DNA of 49,471 nucleotides from Candidatus Caribbeanibacter nitroreducens. Lineage in GTDB: Bacteria; Gemmatimonadota; Gemmatimonadetes; Palauibacterales; Palauibacteraceae. The translations under genes and the position numbers were made by a program. The notes below the pieces were generated by a model, which searched no databases, was not told where the DNA came from, and saw only the letters and a list, made by a program, of their open reading frames with translations. This document shows positions 33,986 through 42,161 of this stretch, in pieces. Where the stretch lies: the NCBI GenBank assembly GCA_947581645.1, contig CANPVF010000183.1, forward strand, positions 1-49,471, given 5' to 3'. How positions within the stretch are numbered: the stretch's first letter is position 1; each line of letters opens with the position of its first letter.

Positions 33986-34627
33986 GTGAGCCGTCTGCTG
34001 CCCGACGACCTCGGCCGCGTCCCCTGGTGGCTGGGGGCCGCCGGAGGGGTCTTCGTCCTGGCGGTGGCCTACCTGGTGGCCTCGTCCCTGGTCCGGCCGT
34101 CGCCGCCGACCCGCCTGCCCTCCTCCCCCTCCCCCGCCGGGGTCGGCGACAGCCTGGTCGAGGACCGCGTCGTCACGCTGGACACCCGGGACCGGGAGGA
34201 GTGGCGTCGGTTCGACTTCTCCCGCGGCGCCCCGGTCGCCGGCGCCCGGAGGAGCGAGTGGGACCTGGCGGCCCGCCGGTACCGCCTGATCGTCAACGGC
34301 GGAGACCAGTTCGCGGGACGGGCCGGAGTCGTCTCCCTGGGTGCGGTCCCCTTCGACTCCGTCCGCCGCGTCCCGGCGGAGGGCTACCGGGGAACGCGCC
34401 GCGACCAGGGAGGCGACCCGGAGCACCCGGTCCTGGACGGGTGGTACCGCTACGACTTCTTCTCCCACCTGCTCCTCTCCCGGGGACGGGTCTTCGCGGT
34501 CCGCACGGCCGACGGCCGCTACGCCAAGGTGGCGGTGGTGAGCTACTACTGCCCCGGGCCGGAGCCCGGCTGTCTGACGATCCGCTACTCGTACCAGGGC
34601 GGCGGCAGCCGGCGGGTGGCCCGCTGA
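33986..34627 (+). CDS. HmuY-like protein (candidate heme-binding)
   Basis: The protein has 213 aa with a GTG start at 33986. An N-terminal TM (WWLGAAGGVFVLAVAYLVASS) anchors a periplasmic domain. HmuY-family features: RRFDFSRGAP, EWDLAARRYRLIVNGG, WYRYDFFSHLLLSRG, VRTADGRYAKVAVVSYYC and IRYSYQGGG. In Porphyromonas HmuY is a surface heme-binding lipoprotein; relatives in environmental bacteria are uncharacterised. Location beside a respiratory and tetrapyrrole-related region makes periplasmic heme capture or delivery plausible, but heme ligands cannot be identified with confidence. Confidence 0.75.
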   Translation: MSRLLPDDLGRVPWWLGAAGGVFVLAVAYLVASSLVRPSPPTRLPSSPSPAGVGDSLVEDRVVTLDTRDREEWRRFDFSRGAPVAGARRSEWDLAARRYRLIVNGGDQFAGRAGVVSLGAVPFDSVRRVPAEGYRGTRRDQGGDPEHPVLDGWYRYDFFSHLLLSRGRVFAVRTADGRYAKVAVVSYYCPGPEPGCLTIRYSYQGGGSRRVAR

Positions 34628-34646
34628 CCGGCTCCCCCCGGGACGG

Positions 34647-35081
34647 TCAGCGGACGTCGCCCCGGATGTACTGCCGCAGGTAGCGGTTCTCGGCCTTGAC
34701 GTCCCGGCGGGACGCGTTGACCACGTCGCCGATGGAGACGATGCCCTTCAGGTCGCCGTCCTCGACGATGGGCAGGTGCCGGACCTTGTTCTCGGTCATG
34801 ATCTCCCGGATGTAGTCCAGCTGGTCGTCCTGGACGGCCACCAGGAGCTCCTCCGTCATGACCTCCGAGACCGAGATCTCCGGCCATCCCTCGGGATCGC
34901 GGGCAGCGAGACGGAGGGCGTCCCGCTCGGTGACGATGCCCCTGACCTCGCCCGAGTTGGTCACCACGAGCGACCCGATGTCGTGGTCCACCAGCAGGCC
35001 GACCGCCTCGCGCACCGTCCGTTCGGGAGACACGGTCACGACCTGCCGTCCCTTCCGGTCCAGGATATCCCGGATCTTCAT
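34647..35081 (-). CDS. CBS-domain pair protein
   Basis: The protein has 144 aa and is built of two CBS motifs (residues about 8-60 VSPERTVREAVGLLVDHDIG and 72-125 MTEELLVAVQDDQLDYIREI), with GEVRGIVTERDAL and GDLKGIVSIGDVV as the conserved second halves. It is soluble. Such stand-alone pairs bind adenine nucleotides and act as energy or signal sensors. The partner is unknown. It lies downstream of the amidohydrolase on the same strand, separated by hairpins. Confidence 0.92.
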   Translation of the reverse strand: MKIRDILDRKGRQVVTVSPERTVREAVGLLVDHDIGSLVVTNSGEVRGIVTERDALRLAARDPEGWPEISVSEVMTEELLVAVQDDQLDYIREIMTENKVRHLPIVEDGDLKGIVSIGDVVNASRRDVKAENRYLRQYIRGDVR

Positions 35082-35111
35082 CGTCCCCTCCTCGTCGGAG
35101 GTGGATGCTCG

Positions 35112-35181
35112 GCCGGGCGCGGCCGCGCCCGGCGGCGGGGCGAGCGCCGCGGGCCGGTGACCCGGACGGCCGTGTCACCGG
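35112..35181. repeat. Two consecutive stem-loops between amidohydrolase and CBS genes
   Basis: 35112-35133 is a perfect 22-nt GC palindrome (GCCGGGCGC, GGCC centre, mirrored). 35154-35161 (CCGGTGAC) pairs with 35174-35181 (GTCACCGG) across 12 nt. Neither is followed by a clear T run, so a Rho-independent role is uncertain. They may end transcription of the amidohydrolase operon or protect mRNA ends. Confidence 0.5.
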
Positions 35182-35247
35182 TCCGTGCGGCACCCCCCGC
35201 ACATCAAGGGATAGTGCACGAGGCGGCTGCGCGCCAGCGGGCGGGGC

Positions 35248-36756
35248 TCAGCGCACGCCGGCCACGCCCCGCACGGCGTCGATCAGCTCCCGGGAATCGT
35301 AGCCCACCCCGTCCTTGAAGACGGTGGTCACGTTCCGGATCTCGCCGGGCTCCTCCAGCGGGTTGCCGTCGATGAGCACCAGATCGGCCCGCTTGCCCTC
35401 CTCGACGGTCCCGAGCTCGTCGCCGATCCCCAGGACGCGGGCGCCGTTGTACGTCATCACCTGGATGGCCTCGACGGGCGGGAAGCCGGCCTCCACCAGA
35501 AGCTCGAAGTTGCGCTGGTCGCCGAAGCCGGGGAGCGCGCCCCCGATACCCGTGGGATCGACGCCGGCCGCCAGGAGCCCTCCCGCCTCGTGGAACGCCA
35601 GCTCGAACTGCTGCGCTTTCCGGAAGACCGCGGGCATGTGCGACTCGTCCGCCCGCTCCGCGATGCTCCTCCGCGTCGACAGGTATTCCTCGCGCACCTC
35701 GGGCGCCATGACGTTCAGCGCCCGCTCGATCTTCGACAGAGGGGGACGATTCGGCACCGACAGCTCGTAGACGGCCAGCGTCGAGGTCAGCGCCACGTCG
35801 TTCTCGACCATCGTCCGGATGGTCTCCCGCACCTGCTCGCTCTCGACGTCGAGCGTGGCCAGGTGCTCCCGGAAGCCGTCCGGGCACCGGTCCGGCTCCT
35901 TGCCCGGGAACCATCCGGTGTTCGTGAAGTAGCCGTGCTCCAGGTTGTCGATGCCGAGCTCCACGGCCTCGGTGAAGGTCACCGAGCAGAGGTGCGCCGT
36001 GAACTCCAGGCCGTGGGCGTGCGCCTCCTCGATGGCGGCGCCCAGGGCGGCCCGGCTGATGCGCGTGTAGGCCTTGAACCAGGTGGCGCCCTCACCGGCC
36101 CAGTAGTCCACCACCCGCCGGGCGTCGTCGGGGCCCTCCACCTGGTACATGCTGGAGCCCCCGCCCTCGCCGGTGATGTACGGGCCGGTGATGTGGGTGG
36201 AGGGACCCGGGACGTCGCCGGACCGGACGCTCTCCATCAGGTTGATCTCGCTGTACGGCGAGTAGCTCCCCGTGGTCCGGATCGTGGTCACGCCGCTGGC
36301 CAGGTACAGCCGCGGCGCGCTGAAGGTGAGCTGCGTCTGCCGGCTCGACGTCGTGTAGAAGGTGTGGTTGTGCAGCCCGACGAGCCCCGGCATCAGGGTG
36401 TGGCCGGAGCGATCCAGGACTTCGGCCCCGTCGGGGATCTCCACCTCGCCGTCCGGCCCCACGGCGGCGATGCGGCCGTCCCGCAGGACGACGGTGCGAT
36501 CCTCGGCCGCGGGGGCGCCGGTGCCGTCCACGAGCCGGACCCCGGTGATGGCCACCACCGGTGCGTCCACCGAGACGAACTGTCGGGCGTCCTCGGAGAG
36601 GTCGTCCGCCCTCACCGGGGGACGCGGCCCGTCCTGGACGGCGGCGTGGACCGGCGGCGCCCACGGCATGGTCGCGGCGAGCAGGGCGCCGCCGACGAGG
36701 AACGCGGCGGCGGATCGGAGCGACCGGCCGTCTCCGGCCACTTCTCTCTCTGTCAT
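35248..36756 (-). CDS. Exported amidohydrolase, imidazolonepropionase/prolidase-like
   Basis: The protein has 502 aa; AGGAGAGATCTC precedes the ATG. An N-terminal signal (SAAAFLVGGALLAATM, cleavage near VHAAV) sends it to the periplasm. The metal-dependent hydrolase fold shows the strand-1 metal motif GLHNHTFY, WFKAYTRISRAAL (Lys in the bridging position), EFTAHLCSVTFTEA, DNLEHGYF and AAGVDPTG, and a C-terminal small domain (GTVEEGKRADLVLIDGNPLE). Family members cleave cyclic amides or Xaa-Pro and other dipeptides; specificity here is unknown. It lies 37 nt downstream of the multicopper oxidase and is likely co-transcribed. Confidence 0.9.
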   Translation of the reverse strand: MTEREVAGDGRSLRSAAAFLVGGALLAATMPWAPPVHAAVQDGPRPPVRADDLSEDARQFVSVDAPVVAITGVRLVDGTGAPAAEDRTVVLRDGRIAAVGPDGEVEIPDGAEVLDRSGHTLMPGLVGLHNHTFYTTSSRQTQLTFSAPRLYLASGVTTIRTTGSYSPYSEINLMESVRSGDVPGPSTHITGPYITGEGGGSSMYQVEGPDDARRVVDYWAGEGATWFKAYTRISRAALGAAIEEAHAHGLEFTAHLCSVTFTEAVELGIDNLEHGYFTNTGWFPGKEPDRCPDGFREHLATLDVESEQVRETIRTMVENDVALTSTLAVYELSVPNRPPLSKIERALNVMAPEVREEYLSTRRSIAERADESHMPAVFRKAQQFELAFHEAGGLLAAGVDPTGIGGALPGFGDQRNFELLVEAGFPPVEAIQVMTYNGARVLGIGDELGTVEEGKRADLVLIDGNPLEEPGEIRNVTTVFKDGVGYDSRELIDAVRGVAGVR

Positions 36757-36793
36757 GAGATCTCTCCTGTTCGGGGCTGGCGGGGGTCTTCGG

Positions 36794-39244
36794 TCACGAG
36801 TTCGGCTCCACCTCGAAGGTCATCTGCATGCCGGCGTCCAGGTGCTCGGCGATGTGACAGTGGATCATCCACGTCCCCGGGTTGGTGAGCTCCAGGAGGA
36901 TGGTGGCGGTCGTGCCCACCGGGATGATCGTGGTGTCCTTCCAGACCAGGTTCTCCTCGGGCTCGCCGTTGCGGGAGAGCACGAGGAAGCGCTGGCCGTG
37001 GATGTGGATGGGGTGCTGCATGGCGTGGGTGGCGTGGCGCAGGTTCCGGATCCGGATCTTCTCGAGCTCGCCGACGCGGAAGTCCCACTCGATGCCACGG
37101 TTCTCGCGTCCCGTGTCGGGGTCGCGCAGGATCCACCGCACCTGGCGGGTGGTGGTGACCCAGTTCATCCGCGGCATGGTCCCGGCCGCCTCCACGGGAT
37201 GGAAGTAGGTGGAGTCCTTCCGCACGAGCGGCGAGACGGGGAACGGCAGGCCGCGGGCATCCATGGTCAGGTGGAGGCGGCGGTCCACCGGCCCGTCGAA
37301 GGCCTGGCGGTAGCGCTCGATCCCCCGCTCCACGTCGGGGTGGGAGCGGAGCGTCCGGAAGGCGTCCGCGTGACTCTCGTCCGCCGACTCCTCCCGGACC
37401 CGGACCGTGCCCAGGGTGTCCACCTGCGTGAAGAAGTTGCCGTAGACGTGGTCGATGGCCTGCACGCGGTTCAGGATCGGCACCGTGCCCGGCTCGTCGA
37501 AGCGCACCTCCACCACGTACCGCTCCGCCGGCGCCAGCACCACGTTCGGGCTCCGGGCCTCCCGCTCGAAGCGGCTCAGGTCGGAGGCCACGACCTTGGT
37601 GGGGAGGTCGCCGAAGGAGAGGTTGAAGGTCCGCGTGTTCGCGACGTTGGTCAGGTAGAAGCGGACCACCTCGCCCCGGTCCACCTCCAGGCGGTACCGG
37701 GGCTCGCCGTTCACGAGGAACGTGTTGCCGAACCGGCCCATGAGCGCGTTGGTGGCCACCCCCCTGCCCCAGGGGACGAGGTCGCCGCCGGAGAGCAGGA
37801 GGTCGTCGAGGGTGAGGACCTCCTCCCGGTTCACCGGCCCGAAGTGGCCGCCGTAGGTGAAGTCGCCCTCGGCCGGGTCGGAGCGGAGCCCGGCCGGCTC
37901 CGGTTCGGGCAGCCGGGCGGCGGGCGGGCCGGCCGCCGGATCGCCCCCCTGCCCCGTCTCGTTCCCGGCGTCGGGACGCTGTCCGCCCTGCCCGTCGCGG
38001 CCGGGCTCCACCAGCATGTTGCCGTAGAGCCCGAGATCCTGCTGCAGGTCCTCCCGCACGTGGGGGTGGTACCAGTAGATGCCGGCGTCCGGGAACCGGA
38101 TCCTGTACGTGAAGGAGCCCCCGGGCGGGACCGGCTCCTGGGTCACGCCGGGGACGCCGTCGAAGCGGTTCTCCAGCCGGAGTCCGTGCCAGTGCACGGT
38201 GGTGGGGTGGGAGATCCGGTTCTCGAAGAGCACCACGATCTCGGCACCACGGGCGACGCGGATGAGGGGGCCCGGGTACTGCCCGTTGAAGCCGTACATG
38301 ACGTAGGTGCGGCCGCCGACCTTCCGCCGCACCCGGCGCGCCGCCAGCCGGAGGGTGTCGCCGTCCTCCAGGCGGGCCACCTCCCGGGGGCGGGCCCGTG
38401 GCGGCGGCTCGTCGCCGACCTCGGACACCGGCAGGAAGGGCTCCGTCCCGGGGCGGAGCGGACGGAGCGGCGGCACCATGGACAGGCCCGCCGGCATGCG
38501 CGGCGGCCGCCACCGCACGCCGGGCGACGCGGCGCCCCCGGCCTCCGGCGGGTCGGCCTCGGCCGTGTCCCCGGCGCCTCCGCCCATGAAGCCGTAGGGC
38601 AGGTCGTGGGGCTGCAGCCGCATGCTCGGCGACTGCGCCCGGAGGACGATGGGGCCCTGCCTGCGCCGGACGTCGGAGCTGCGCTCGGCGCTCACCAGGA
38701 GCAGGAACTTGTTCAGGTCCACCGTGCCCAGGCGGAAGGTACCCCCCTCGCCCACCTCCCCGAGTCGGACCATGGGGCGGAGCGTCGGGGACGCCGCCCA
38801 CGCCACGTAGGTCTCGAACTCGCCCAGGCTCGAGGGCGGCGGCAGATCCTGAAGCCGCATGGAGACGCGGTAGCGGACCCGCCCCTCCGGCGTCAGGGGC
38901 ACCCCGAACGGGGACTCGGCCGGCGCGAGCTGGGCCCGGGCGCTCGCCTCCTGCGCCGAGGACGTCGGGAGGAGGTCCGGGCAGTACAGGTCGCGGTTTC
39001 CACCGGCGGCGCGCTGCTCGACCGCGTCGCGCTCCGGCCGGCGTCCGGGCCGGCCGCAGAACCAGTTCACGGAGTCCGGCGCCGGCCGATCCTCCACCCC
39101 GGGCTCCTCCGGCCCGCCGATGTGACCCGGGGGAGCGGCCTCCGGCCCGCCCCGGGCCGACAGCCCGGCCGCCCCCAGGAGGGCGAGGAAGGCGACGACG
39201 ACGGCGAATCTCCGTCCGTGAGCGGGCCGACCGGGTTCGTTCAT
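36794..39244 (-). CDS. Multicopper oxidase with long N-terminal extension
   Basis: The protein has 816 aa, longer than usual two- or three-domain laccases (about 450-600). Signal region FAVVVAFLALLGAAGLSA. All copper motifs are present: TTVHWHGLRL, GIYWYHPHVR, QHPIHIHGQRFLVLS and WMIHCHIAEHLDAGM, covering the type 1 and trinuclear sites. About 290 residues precede the first cupredoxin. Within them EFETYVAWAASPTLRPMVRL and NKFLLLVSAE hint at an anti-sigma-K-like (RskA) beta domain. An insert of about 80 residues, rich in Gly and Pro, separates cupredoxins 1 and 2. It probably oxidises Cu(I), Mn(II), Fe(II) or phenolics in the periplasm. Confidence 0.92.
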   Translation of the reverse strand: MNEPGRPAHGRRFAVVVAFLALLGAAGLSARGGPEAAPPGHIGGPEEPGVEDRPAPDSVNWFCGRPGRRPERDAVEQRAAGGNRDLYCPDLLPTSSAQEASARAQLAPAESPFGVPLTPEGRVRYRVSMRLQDLPPPSSLGEFETYVAWAASPTLRPMVRLGEVGEGGTFRLGTVDLNKFLLLVSAERSSDVRRRQGPIVLRAQSPSMRLQPHDLPYGFMGGGAGDTAEADPPEAGGAASPGVRWRPPRMPAGLSMVPPLRPLRPGTEPFLPVSEVGDEPPPRARPREVARLEDGDTLRLAARRVRRKVGGRTYVMYGFNGQYPGPLIRVARGAEIVVLFENRISHPTTVHWHGLRLENRFDGVPGVTQEPVPPGGSFTYRIRFPDAGIYWYHPHVREDLQQDLGLYGNMLVEPGRDGQGGQRPDAGNETGQGGDPAAGPPAARLPEPEPAGLRSDPAEGDFTYGGHFGPVNREEVLTLDDLLLSGGDLVPWGRGVATNALMGRFGNTFLVNGEPRYRLEVDRGEVVRFYLTNVANTRTFNLSFGDLPTKVVASDLSRFEREARSPNVVLAPAERYVVEVRFDEPGTVPILNRVQAIDHVYGNFFTQVDTLGTVRVREESADESHADAFRTLRSHPDVERGIERYRQAFDGPVDRRLHLTMDARGLPFPVSPLVRKDSTYFHPVEAAGTMPRMNWVTTTRQVRWILRDPDTGRENRGIEWDFRVGELEKIRIRNLRHATHAMQHPIHIHGQRFLVLSRNGEPEENLVWKDTTIIPVGTTATILLELTNPGTWMIHCHIAEHLDAGMQMTFEVEPNS

Positions 39245-39300
39245 CGGCGTACAACCTGCCGTGTCACGGCGGCGGGGCGAAAGCGGTCCCCGCGGCCGGG

Positions 39301-40074
39301 CTATCCGACCGGCTCCTCGCGTCCGGCGCGGAGACAGAGGGTGGCGTAGAGCTCCCGGGTCTCCCGCCCCATGGCTCCCTCGGTGTCCGCACGCCGGAGA
39401 TCACGGTCGATGAAGGACGGGTCCACCTCGGCTCCGGTGAAGCGGGCCAGCTCCTCGATGCGGCTGCCCTCCAGGAGCTGATCGTAGTGCACGAACATCC
39501 ACATCTCCTCGTCGCGGACCTGCCGCTCGAGGATGTAGCGGTAGCAGCATCTCCAGACCCGCAGCACCCGCTCCCGGTCCAGCCCCAGGCTCTCGCGGTA
39601 GCCACGGCGCTCGCCGTGCCGGAGCACGCTCTGGGCCACCTCCAGCGGGTGGCGCACCACGCAGATGAACCGGGGGTCCCGGAGCTCCGGCCGCCACGCC
39701 CCGAGGGTGTAGGAGAACCGCGGATCCTTGAAGCAGTAGGGCTCCCGGGAGAGGATGTCGCGCATCCGGCGGCGGAGCCCGGGCGTGGAGTCGATGTCGA
39801 CGTCCGGCTCCAGCGCCAGGAGCCAGCGCGTGGCCGCCGGCACCGTGCTCTCGCCCACCACCCGCCGCACGACCTTCCGCTGATCGGAATGGTCGACGGC
39901 CTCCAGGAGCCGCTCGTTGACGAAGACGACCCGCTCGGACTGGTAGTACCCCCGGGGATTGCTCTCGTCGGCGGGGATGAGCTTCTCGCCCATGAAGTAG
40001 CCGGCGTTCCGGAAGAGGCCGGCGAGCATGCTCGTCCCGCTCCGGCCGCACCCCAGGATGATCAGGTTCTTCAT
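39301..40074 (-). CDS. Sulfotransferase-family protein
   Basis: The protein has 257 aa. The PAPS-binding P-loop is at the N-terminus (IILGCGRSGTSMLAGL). The 3'-phosphate site region has CVVRHPLEVAQSVLRHGER. KDPRFSYTLGAWRP and MFVHYDQLLEGSRIEELARF complete the usual order. No signal or TM is present, so it acts in the cytoplasm. The acceptor may be a glycan, lipid or polyamine. It lies 57 nt upstream of the multicopper oxidase gene on the same strand, but the functions do not suggest a common pathway. Confidence 0.87.
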   Translation of the reverse strand: MKNLIILGCGRSGTSMLAGLFRNAGYFMGEKLIPADESNPRGYYQSERVVFVNERLLEAVDHSDQRKVVRRVVGESTVPAATRWLLALEPDVDIDSTPGLRRRMRDILSREPYCFKDPRFSYTLGAWRPELRDPRFICVVRHPLEVAQSVLRHGERRGYRESLGLDRERVLRVWRCCYRYILERQVRDEEMWMFVHYDQLLEGSRIEELARFTGAEVDPSFIDRDLRRADTEGAMGRETRELYATLCLRAGREEPVG

Positions 40075-40208
40075 GCTCTCGGCACCGTCGACGGCGAACC
40101 ACTCCCCTGCGCGATCGCGCGTTCACGTGTAGCGTTTCGTCCGATTTCGTCCCAAGATAGACTCAACGTTCAGTCATCTTGAACCCGACCGGGAACAGGG
40201 AACGAGGA

Positions 40209-40571
40209 ATGAGTCGCTCGGAGCTTCGCCGCCTCGATCTTTCCGTACACCAGCGGGTGAAGGACCGCGAGGTCGAGGCCCTCCCGTCGGCCGGCTACGA
40301 GGCGGACCCGCCGGTGGTGGACGCGGTGACCCACGAGGAGGTGCCGTTCTACTCCACGGACCGGACGGCCGCGCTCCACCTGGCGGAGTGGGCGGAAGAG
40401 CAGATCGGGTGGGACTTCTCGGAGGAAGACCTGCCGGAAGAGGGGCTGTACCGGGTGATCGTCGAGGTCGGCGGGGACGGCACCGATCCCGTCGAGGCCG
40501 ACGGAGACGACTTCGCCGAGGCCGTGGCGCGGGCGGCACTCGCCGCGGCCGACGCCGCCGGTCGCCGCTAG
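40209..40571 (+). CDS. Small acidic protein of unknown function
   Basis: The protein has 120 aa from the ATG at 40209, with an AGGGAACGAGGA purine stretch before it. It is soluble and acidic. The segment PFYSTDRTAALHLAEWAEEQ, followed by GLYRVIVEVGG and a helix DFAEAVARAALAAADAA, recalls the phage ABA-sandwich type of small alpha/beta domain, but only faintly. It is divergent from the sulfotransferase gene and convergent with the VTT-family gene. Confidence 0.6.
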   Translation: MSRSELRRLDLSVHQRVKDREVEALPSAGYEADPPVVDAVTHEEVPFYSTDRTAALHLAEWAEEQIGWDFSEEDLPEEGLYRVIVEVGGDGTDPVEADGDDFAEAVARAALAAADAAGRR

Positions 40572-40637
40572 TCCCGCACCGGCAGGAGGGGAATCTCCTC
40601 CCGGAGTCCCGCCTCGCCGGGGGCTCCCTGCGTCCCG

Positions 40638-41342
40638 TCATTCGCCGAGTCGATCGCGCAGCCACCGGCGGAGCCGCCTCGCCACCGCGGGGCCGCCCCG
40701 CCAGGCGTAGGCGAGCAGGATCCCCAGGAAGAGGGCCGCGAGGATCCAGGTGGGGATGTCGAAGACCGCGCCCGCCCACAGAAGGATCAGGTACCGCGGA
40801 AAGCGCGAGACGGCGATGGCGGCCAGGTACCGGCCCATCGGATAGGCGTCGGAGAAGCTCAGGAACTTGAAGGGGAAGAACGGGAGGGGCGTGAGGCCGG
40901 CCACCACGAGCATCAGGAAGGGCCACCGCCGGTACAGGTCGATGGCCTTCCGGTAGAGGCGCACGTCCCGATATCCCTGAATGGACCGCAGCTGGAGGAG
41001 AGGGACGAAGACCGTGTAGTCCATGATCCCCGCCACCAGCGTACCCGCCGTGGCGACGGCCGCCCCGATCCACACGTTGGCGAACTTGCCGAAGTAGAGC
41101 AGGACCGGCTCGTGCGGGAAGACCGAGATGGCAGCGTTGGACGGTATGGAGTAGAACGCCAGGTACAGGTAGCTGCGGGAGCGGAAGTCCTGGAGCATGA
41201 GGACCGTGGTCACGATCCCCAGGAGCAGCATGGCGGCGCCCGTGATCCACACCGTGGCGCTCACGTCCTCGAGGCCCTGCGGGGAGGGAGGCTCACCAGC
41301 CCGGGACGCGCCCTCCTCTTCCGGGTAGCCCTCTCCGCTCAC
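40638..41342 (-). CDS. VTT-domain (SNARE-associated/DedA-like) membrane protein
   Basis: The protein has 234 aa; the GTG at 41342 overlaps the CDP-alcohol transferase stop. TM segments include VWITGAAMLLLGIVTTVLM, VWIGAAVATAGTLVAGIMDY and WILAALFLGILLAYAW. The VTT region shows SIPSNAAISVFPHEPVLLYFG, RRWPFLMLVVAGLTPLPFFPFKF and FSDAYPMGRYLAAIAVSRFPR. VTT proteins of the DedA/YqaA type transport or flip lipids. Coupling to a phosphatidyltransferase supports a lipid role. Confidence 0.85.
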   Translation of the reverse strand: MSGEGYPEEEGASRAGEPPSPQGLEDVSATVWITGAAMLLLGIVTTVLMLQDFRSRSYLYLAFYSIPSNAAISVFPHEPVLLYFGKFANVWIGAAVATAGTLVAGIMDYTVFVPLLQLRSIQGYRDVRLYRKAIDLYRRWPFLMLVVAGLTPLPFFPFKFLSFSDAYPMGRYLAAIAVSRFPRYLILLWAGAVFDIPTWILAALFLGILLAYAWRGGPAVARRLRRWLRDRLGE

Positions 41343-41932
41343 GGCTCCGGCGGCGGCTCCAGCCGGGCCAGCCTCCGGAGGTTGGCGGCCACCCGAACCA
41401 GCAGCAGTCCGACCATGCCCAGCGCGACGATCGCGCCCGCGACGTCGAAGATGGTGGCTCCGTAGCCCAGCGCCTCGAAGTCCAGCGGGCCCACGGTCAC
41501 CGCCACCGTGTTCAGGCCGATGAGCGCCACCCTGGCCTCCGTGGGCCCGAGCCAGCCGTAGCCGAAGCTGAACTCCTCGTAGACGTAGGTCTCCAGGTAG
41601 ACGTTGATGGAGAGGAGCAGGTAGGCCACCACGATGGCCAGCCCCACGGAGAGCAGCATGTAGGGGGAGAGGCCGAGGCCGAGCCCGATGGCCACCGTGG
41701 ACGCGGCGTCCACGAGGTGGTCCAGATAGAAGCCGTACCGGGGCCGCTCGATGCCCCGGTGCCGGGCCAGCGTGCCGTCCAGGCTGTCCCCGAACCACTG
41801 CACCACGAGGCCCGCGCTGGCGGCCCACAGCCACGCGGGATCCTCGTTCGTCAGGACGTAGAACGCCCCGATGGAGAGGGACGCGGCGACGCCCAGGAGC
41901 GTCAGGTGGTCGGGCACGACCCGCCGGGGCAT
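41339..41932 (-). CDS. CDP-alcohol phosphatidyltransferase
   Basis: At least 197 aa from the ATG at 41932. The catalytic CDP-alcohol motif is complete (DSLDGTLARHRG, then YGFYLDHLVDA, giving DGx2AR...Gx3Dx3D). About six TM helices are present. It makes phospholipids by displacing CMP. The frame stays open upstream beyond 42120, and the residues just before the ATG (SFEARVLPWLADR) look like the normal family N-terminus. The true start is probably further upstream. The only plausible one is a CTG at 42043 five bases after GGGGAGG, because no ATG, GTG or TTG occurs in frame back to the PEP carboxylase stop. Confidence 0.88.
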   Translation of the reverse strand: MPRRVVPDHLTLLGVAASLSIGAFYVLTNEDPAWLWAASAGLVVQWFGDSLDGTLARHRGIERPRYGFYLDHLVDAASTVAIGLGLGLSPYMLLSVGLAIVVAYLLLSINVYLETYVYEEFSFGYGWLGPTEARVALIGLNTVAVTVGPLDFEALGYGATIFDVAGAIVALGMVGLLLVRVAANLRRLARLEPPPEP

Positions 41933-42161
41933 CCGGTCGGCGAGCCACGGCAGGACCCGGGCCTCGAAGGACCGGAGGAGATGGCGGGAGCTCCGCTCGT
42001 GCCCGCCCCCGTCGCGGCTCTCGGCCGGAGTGTCGTCGTCCAGGTCGCCCTCCCCTGCATCGCCCTTGGCCGGCGTTCCGGGCCGACGGCGTCGTCGGCC
42101 GGCCTCGTCGCTACGCGACCAACCTATCCATCGACGGGAGCGAGGCGGAGGTCCCGGCCGC

